A DNA stretch of 64,000 nt from AP-15 sp963846635 (lineage in GTDB: Bacteria > Pseudomonadota > Alphaproteobacteria > ATCC43930 > CGMCC-115725). Shown here one piece after another: positions 61,402 to 64,000 of the stretch. The translations under genes were made by a program, and so were the position numbers. The notes beneath the pieces are model-generated. The model was not told the DNA's origin, searched no databases, and saw nothing but the letters and a program-made list of their open reading frames with translations. Numbering within the stretch: position 1 is the first letter of the stretch; every line of letters starts with the position of its first letter. The DNA is taken from positions 124,001-188,000 of the forward strand of contig CAWJXM010000054.1 in NCBI GenBank assembly GCA_963846635.1, given 5' to 3'.

Positions 61402-62031
61402 GTGGGACAGCGTGCGGCCCTCTATTGCCGCGTCTCCACTGCCGATCAATCATGCGATCGGCAGGAACGTGATCTGCGTGCCTTTGCCAAGCGTAGCGGC
61501 TTCGAGATCGTCGGCGTCTACAAGGAGAAAGCCTCCGGTGCCAAGACCGACCGTATCGAGCGCAAGAAGGTGATGGCGCTCGCGCAAGCTCGCGAGATCG
61601 ATGCCATCCTAGTCACCGAGCTGTCCCGATGGGGACGCAGCACCATCGACCTCGTGCAGACGCTGCAGTCGCTGCAGGCTTGGGATGTGTCCGTCCTCGC
61701 CATCTCAGGCCTGCAATTCGACCTATCGACGCCGCACGGCAAGATTATCGCCTCGGTGATGGCGGCGCTCGCCGAGTTCGAGCGCGATCTTATCCGCGAG
61801 CGCATCAAGTCCGGCATCGCCGCCGCCAAGGCCCGCGGTAAGCGGCTCGGCCGCCAACCAGGACAGCGTCCATCGGACCGCAAGGCGACGAAGGTCCTCA
61901 AGTTGGCAGATGCTGGTTTGAGCTACCGGTTAATCGGCCGCCATGTCGGGCTCAGCAAGAACACGGTCGGAGCAATCCTGCAACGTGCGCGGGCGGCAAA
62001 CCAACGAAAGCAAGAAGGCCCCGGCGCCTGA
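61402..62031 (+). CDS. Serine recombinase (resolvase/invertase), 209 aa
   Basis: RAALYCRVSTADQSCDRQER (catalytic Ser), AILVTELSRWGRSTIDLVQT, MAALAEFERDLIRERIKSGI and a C-terminal HTH (GLSYRLIGRHVGLSKNTVGA). GTG start 2 bp after the IS end; the native start and promoter may have been replaced by the IS, but only a few residues can be missing. Confidence 0.85.
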   Translation: MGQRAALYCRVSTADQSCDRQERDLRAFAKRSGFEIVGVYKEKASGAKTDRIERKKVMALAQAREIDAILVTELSRWGRSTIDLVQTLQSLQAWDVSVLAISGLQFDLSTPHGKIIASVMAALAEFERDLIRERIKSGIAAAKARGKRLGRQPGQRPSDRKATKVLKLADAGLSYRLIGRHVGLSKNTVGAILQRARAANQRKQEGPGA

Positions 62032-62073
62032 CACCGGGGTGGTCTGCATCAACCCGAGAGAGAGGAGCAACCC

Positions 62074-63186
62074 ATGTACTACACCGACAATTCGCTGCTT
62101 CCCGAGAACCAGGACCCGTTGATCATTACGGCGGCACCCTATGGGCCGATCTGGATGCCAGCCGATTACCCCGAGGACATTCCTGTAACTTGGGACGAGC
62201 AGGTCCAGAAGGCGGTGGATTGTTACAACGCCGGGGCCACCATGCTCCACATCCATGTGCGTGACCCCAAGACCGGCCACATCTCGAAAAATTTCAAGGA
62301 ATACGGCGATCTGGTCGGGCGTCTGCGCCAAGCCGTCCCGAACATGGTCTTGCAGGTCGGCGGATCAATTTCGTTTGCGCCGGAAGGCGACGAGAAGGCG
62401 AAATGGCAATCCTACGACACGCGTCACATGCTGACCGAAATCGATCCGAAGCCCGACCAGGTCACGGTCGCCATCGGGTCGACCCAGTACGACATGACGC
62501 CGCTGATCACGATGGACGACGTTCAGGGGACCCACGTCGCAAACCCCGAGCAGATATGGGCGTTTTCCCAGATGGTGGTCGATGCCACCTCGGACTTTTA
62601 CGTCGAGCACTTGAAGCGCCTGAAAAAGAGCGGCATTCAACCCTACTTCGCCCTCACCCATGTTCACTCACTGGCGATCGTCGAGCGTCTCGTCCGCCAG
62701 GGCGTCCACATGGGGCCGGTGAACGGGTTCTTCAGCATGATCGGCGGCGGCGTGACCGGCACCAACCCCTTCGACTGGCTGGAGTTGTTTCGCCGCACGC
62801 CGCATGGCTCGGTGTTCACCTATCAAACGATGATGCGGCATAGCTGGCCCCTCGCCGCTGTGTGTATCGCCCTCGGGCAGCACACCCGCGCCGGCATCGA
62901 GGAGAACCTCTGGGACACGACCAAGGGGAAGCGCCTGACCTCCGTGCAGATGATCGAAAAGCATGTCCGGATAGCCAACGAACTCGGGCGCAAGATCGCG
63001 ACGGGCGAGGAAGCTCGTCGGATCTTGAAGATCGGGGTGACGTACAACTCGGTCGAGGAGACGCTCATCAACCTCGGCCTGCCGCCCAATCGCCAGACGG
63101 GTCAGACCGGCTTCGTCGGCTACACGACCGACGGAAAGCTCCCGACACCGCGGCCAGCCGCCGGCGCGGACGGACACATTCTCTAA
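62074..63186 (+). CDS. DUF849/BKACE-family beta-keto acid cleavage enzyme, 370 aa
   Basis: Ribosome site AGAGGAG before ATG. Zn-dependent TIM barrel: PLIITAAPYGPIWMPADYPE, CYNAGATMLHIHVRDPKTGH (metal-binding HIH), LQVGGSISFAPEG, PYFALTHVHSLAIVERLVRQ (second HxH) and RIANELGRKIATGEEARRIL. BKACE enzymes condense a beta-keto acid with acetyl-CoA to give a CoA ester and acetoacetate. The substrate cannot be told here. Followed by a CMD gene, suggesting a catabolic operon. Confidence 0.88.
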   Translation: MYYTDNSLLPENQDPLIITAAPYGPIWMPADYPEDIPVTWDEQVQKAVDCYNAGATMLHIHVRDPKTGHISKNFKEYGDLVGRLRQAVPNMVLQVGGSISFAPEGDEKAKWQSYDTRHMLTEIDPKPDQVTVAIGSTQYDMTPLITMDDVQGTHVANPEQIWAFSQMVVDATSDFYVEHLKRLKKSGIQPYFALTHVHSLAIVERLVRQGVHMGPVNGFFSMIGGGVTGTNPFDWLELFRRTPHGSVFTYQTMMRHSWPLAAVCIALGQHTRAGIEENLWDTTKGKRLTSVQMIEKHVRIANELGRKIATGEEARRILKIGVTYNSVEETLINLGLPPNRQTGQTGFVGYTTDGKLPTPRPAAGADGHIL

Positions 63187-63278
63187 GAGCGGCGATCGCG
63201 TCCAAGGTCCTGCCTTGGCCCGGGGACGGGCCGGGCGAGGGGTCAGGGCTCAAGTTTTACCGAAAGGACATGAGGCTC

Positions 63279-64000
63279 ATGCGCACGGAAGATCGTGATC
63301 GAATGTCCGACATCGATCCGTTGAGTGAAACCGGCCCTTGGGACCCGGCATTGGCACAACTGCGCGCGTGGGATCCCGATTGGGCGGACAGCTGCGTCAA
63401 GATGACGACCAACCCATGGAATTCGGGGGTCTTGCCGCGCAAATTTATCGAGTTGGTCGGCATTGGGTTGAACGCCGCCTGCACCAATCTCAACCCCGCT
63501 GGCACGCGCCGCCACATTCGCGCCGCGCTTGCAGCAGGCGCCTCCCGTGAAGAGATTTTGTTCGTTCTCAAGGCCGCCTCCCTTATGGCCATCCATTCCT
63601 GCAGCCTCGGCGCCCCCATTCTCCTCGAGGAAGCGAAGGCGGCCGGAGCGAAGGCGGCGCCGCCGTCGTCCGCAGCCACGCCGGCCTGCGACGCCATGCG
63701 AGCGGTCGGACAATGGAATACCGCATGGGATCCGTTCTTCGAGCTCGATCCGGCGTGGACCGACGAGTTCTTTGCAGCTGCGATCCCCATGTATAAGAGC
63801 GGTGTGATTTCACCCAAGGAGCTCGAGCTCCTCAGCATCGCTTTTGATGCTTCCTACACGCACATGTACGCCCCCGGCACCCGGCGGCACATCAGGGCGG
63901 CGTTGAAGCTGGGCGCTACGATCGAGGAGATCATGGAGGTGCTGAAGCTCTGCGTCGTCCAGGGCGTTCAGGCCTGCAATCTCGGTGTGCCAATTCTGGC
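63279..64000 (+). CDS. Two-domain carboxymuconolactone decarboxylase-like protein (runs off the end)
   Basis: Start at MRTEDRDRMSDIDPLSETGP, 10 bp after AAAGGA (an ATG 9 bp earlier is too close to it). Two CMD domains in tandem: VLPRKFIELVGIGLNAACTN, then TRRHIRAALAAGASREEILF, and the second ISPKELELLSIAFDASYTHM, then TRRHIRAALKLGATIEEIME. The CxxxH-like pair is changed (ACTNLNP; SYTHMYAP), so peroxidase-type activity is uncertain. About 240 residues visible. Confidence 0.85.
   Translation, partial: MRTEDRDRMSDIDPLSETGPWDPALAQLRAWDPDWADSCVKMTTNPWNSGVLPRKFIELVGIGLNAACTNLNPAGTRRHIRAALAAGASREEILFVLKAASLMAIHSCSLGAPILLEEAKAAGAKAAPPSSAATPACDAMRAVGQWNTAWDPFFELDPAWTDEFFAAAIPMYKSGVISPKELELLSIAFDASYTHMYAPGTRRHIRAALKLGATIEEIMEVLKLCVVQGVQACNLGVPIL

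Noticed and set aside
1..64000. tRNA genes, rRNA genes, riboswitches or a CRISPR array
   Set aside because: None was recognised by eye on either strand; a covariance-model scan would be needed to exclude short RNAs.

Overview
The window is a high-GC alphaproteobacterial plasmid (or plasmid-derived integrative element). A Hyphomicrobiales host of the Bradyrhizobium/Afipia/Nitrobacter kind is the best guess: the RepC initiator, the DUF1612/HTH protein of the RHE_PE00001 type, the MobC-relaxase pairs and the IS families are all typical there. No rRNA, tRNA or CRISPR array was seen. Three AT-rich stretches (about 30.6-31.9, 40.3-40.9 and 56.5-57.8 kb) stand out as foreign.

Layout. 1-8.5 kb: C-terminal part of a strawberry-notch helicase, a toprim protein, a broken copy and an intact copy of a DUF2493 gene, and a first ParA/ribbon-helix-helix partition cassette with palindromic iterons at both ends. 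8.8-17.2 kb: single-strand DNA-binding protein, a tightly coupled four-gene cluster of unknown function, an ApaG-domain fusion protein, then the replicon: two tandem copies of an antisense-RNA/leader unit, RepC, a RepB-type primase and a second SSB. 17.2-21 kb: HEPN/MNT toxin-antitoxin pair, a second ParA/RHH cassette embedded in TGTGCA-type repeats, and a frameshifted DUF1612 gene. 21.4-29 kb: first MobC and a frameshifted relaxase-helicase, accessory genes, and a 723-residue protein that is a free-standing version of relaxase C-terminal modules. 29.3-34.7 kb: an ISAs1-type insertion, a coupled three-gene AT-rich unit, a third SSB with a damaged tail, and a SprT-like protein lacking its catalytic pair. 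35-39.8 kb: second MobC and an intact 1452-residue relaxase-helicase.

40-50 kb is a decayed zone: IS110, a truncated RepA-like gene, a chimeric relaxase-tail fragment, a SET-domain gene split by an IS1634 element with a clean 6-bp target duplication, IS4 and IS1 remnants, a protein of tandem 17-residue repeats plus HTH, and a truncated glycine-rich protein. 50.3-61.4 kb lies between two apparently identical 896-bp IS6-family copies and carries a small mercury unit (merR, merT, a Zn-ribbon protein; no merA), a VOC protein, a beta-propeller secreted protein, an acyltransferase, resolvases and a broken adenylate cyclase. The right end holds a resolvase and two catabolic genes: a DUF849/BKACE lyase and a two-domain carboxymuconolactone-decarboxylase protein that runs off the window.

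Two partition systems, two mobilisation modules, three ssb genes and two initiator types point to a cointegrate or repeatedly merged plasmid in which one copy of each module stays intact and the other decays. The most interesting unexplained items are the duplicated antisense-RNA units before repC, the relaxase C-terminal modules found both fused and free-standing, the ApaG fusion, and the interrupted SET-domain gene.
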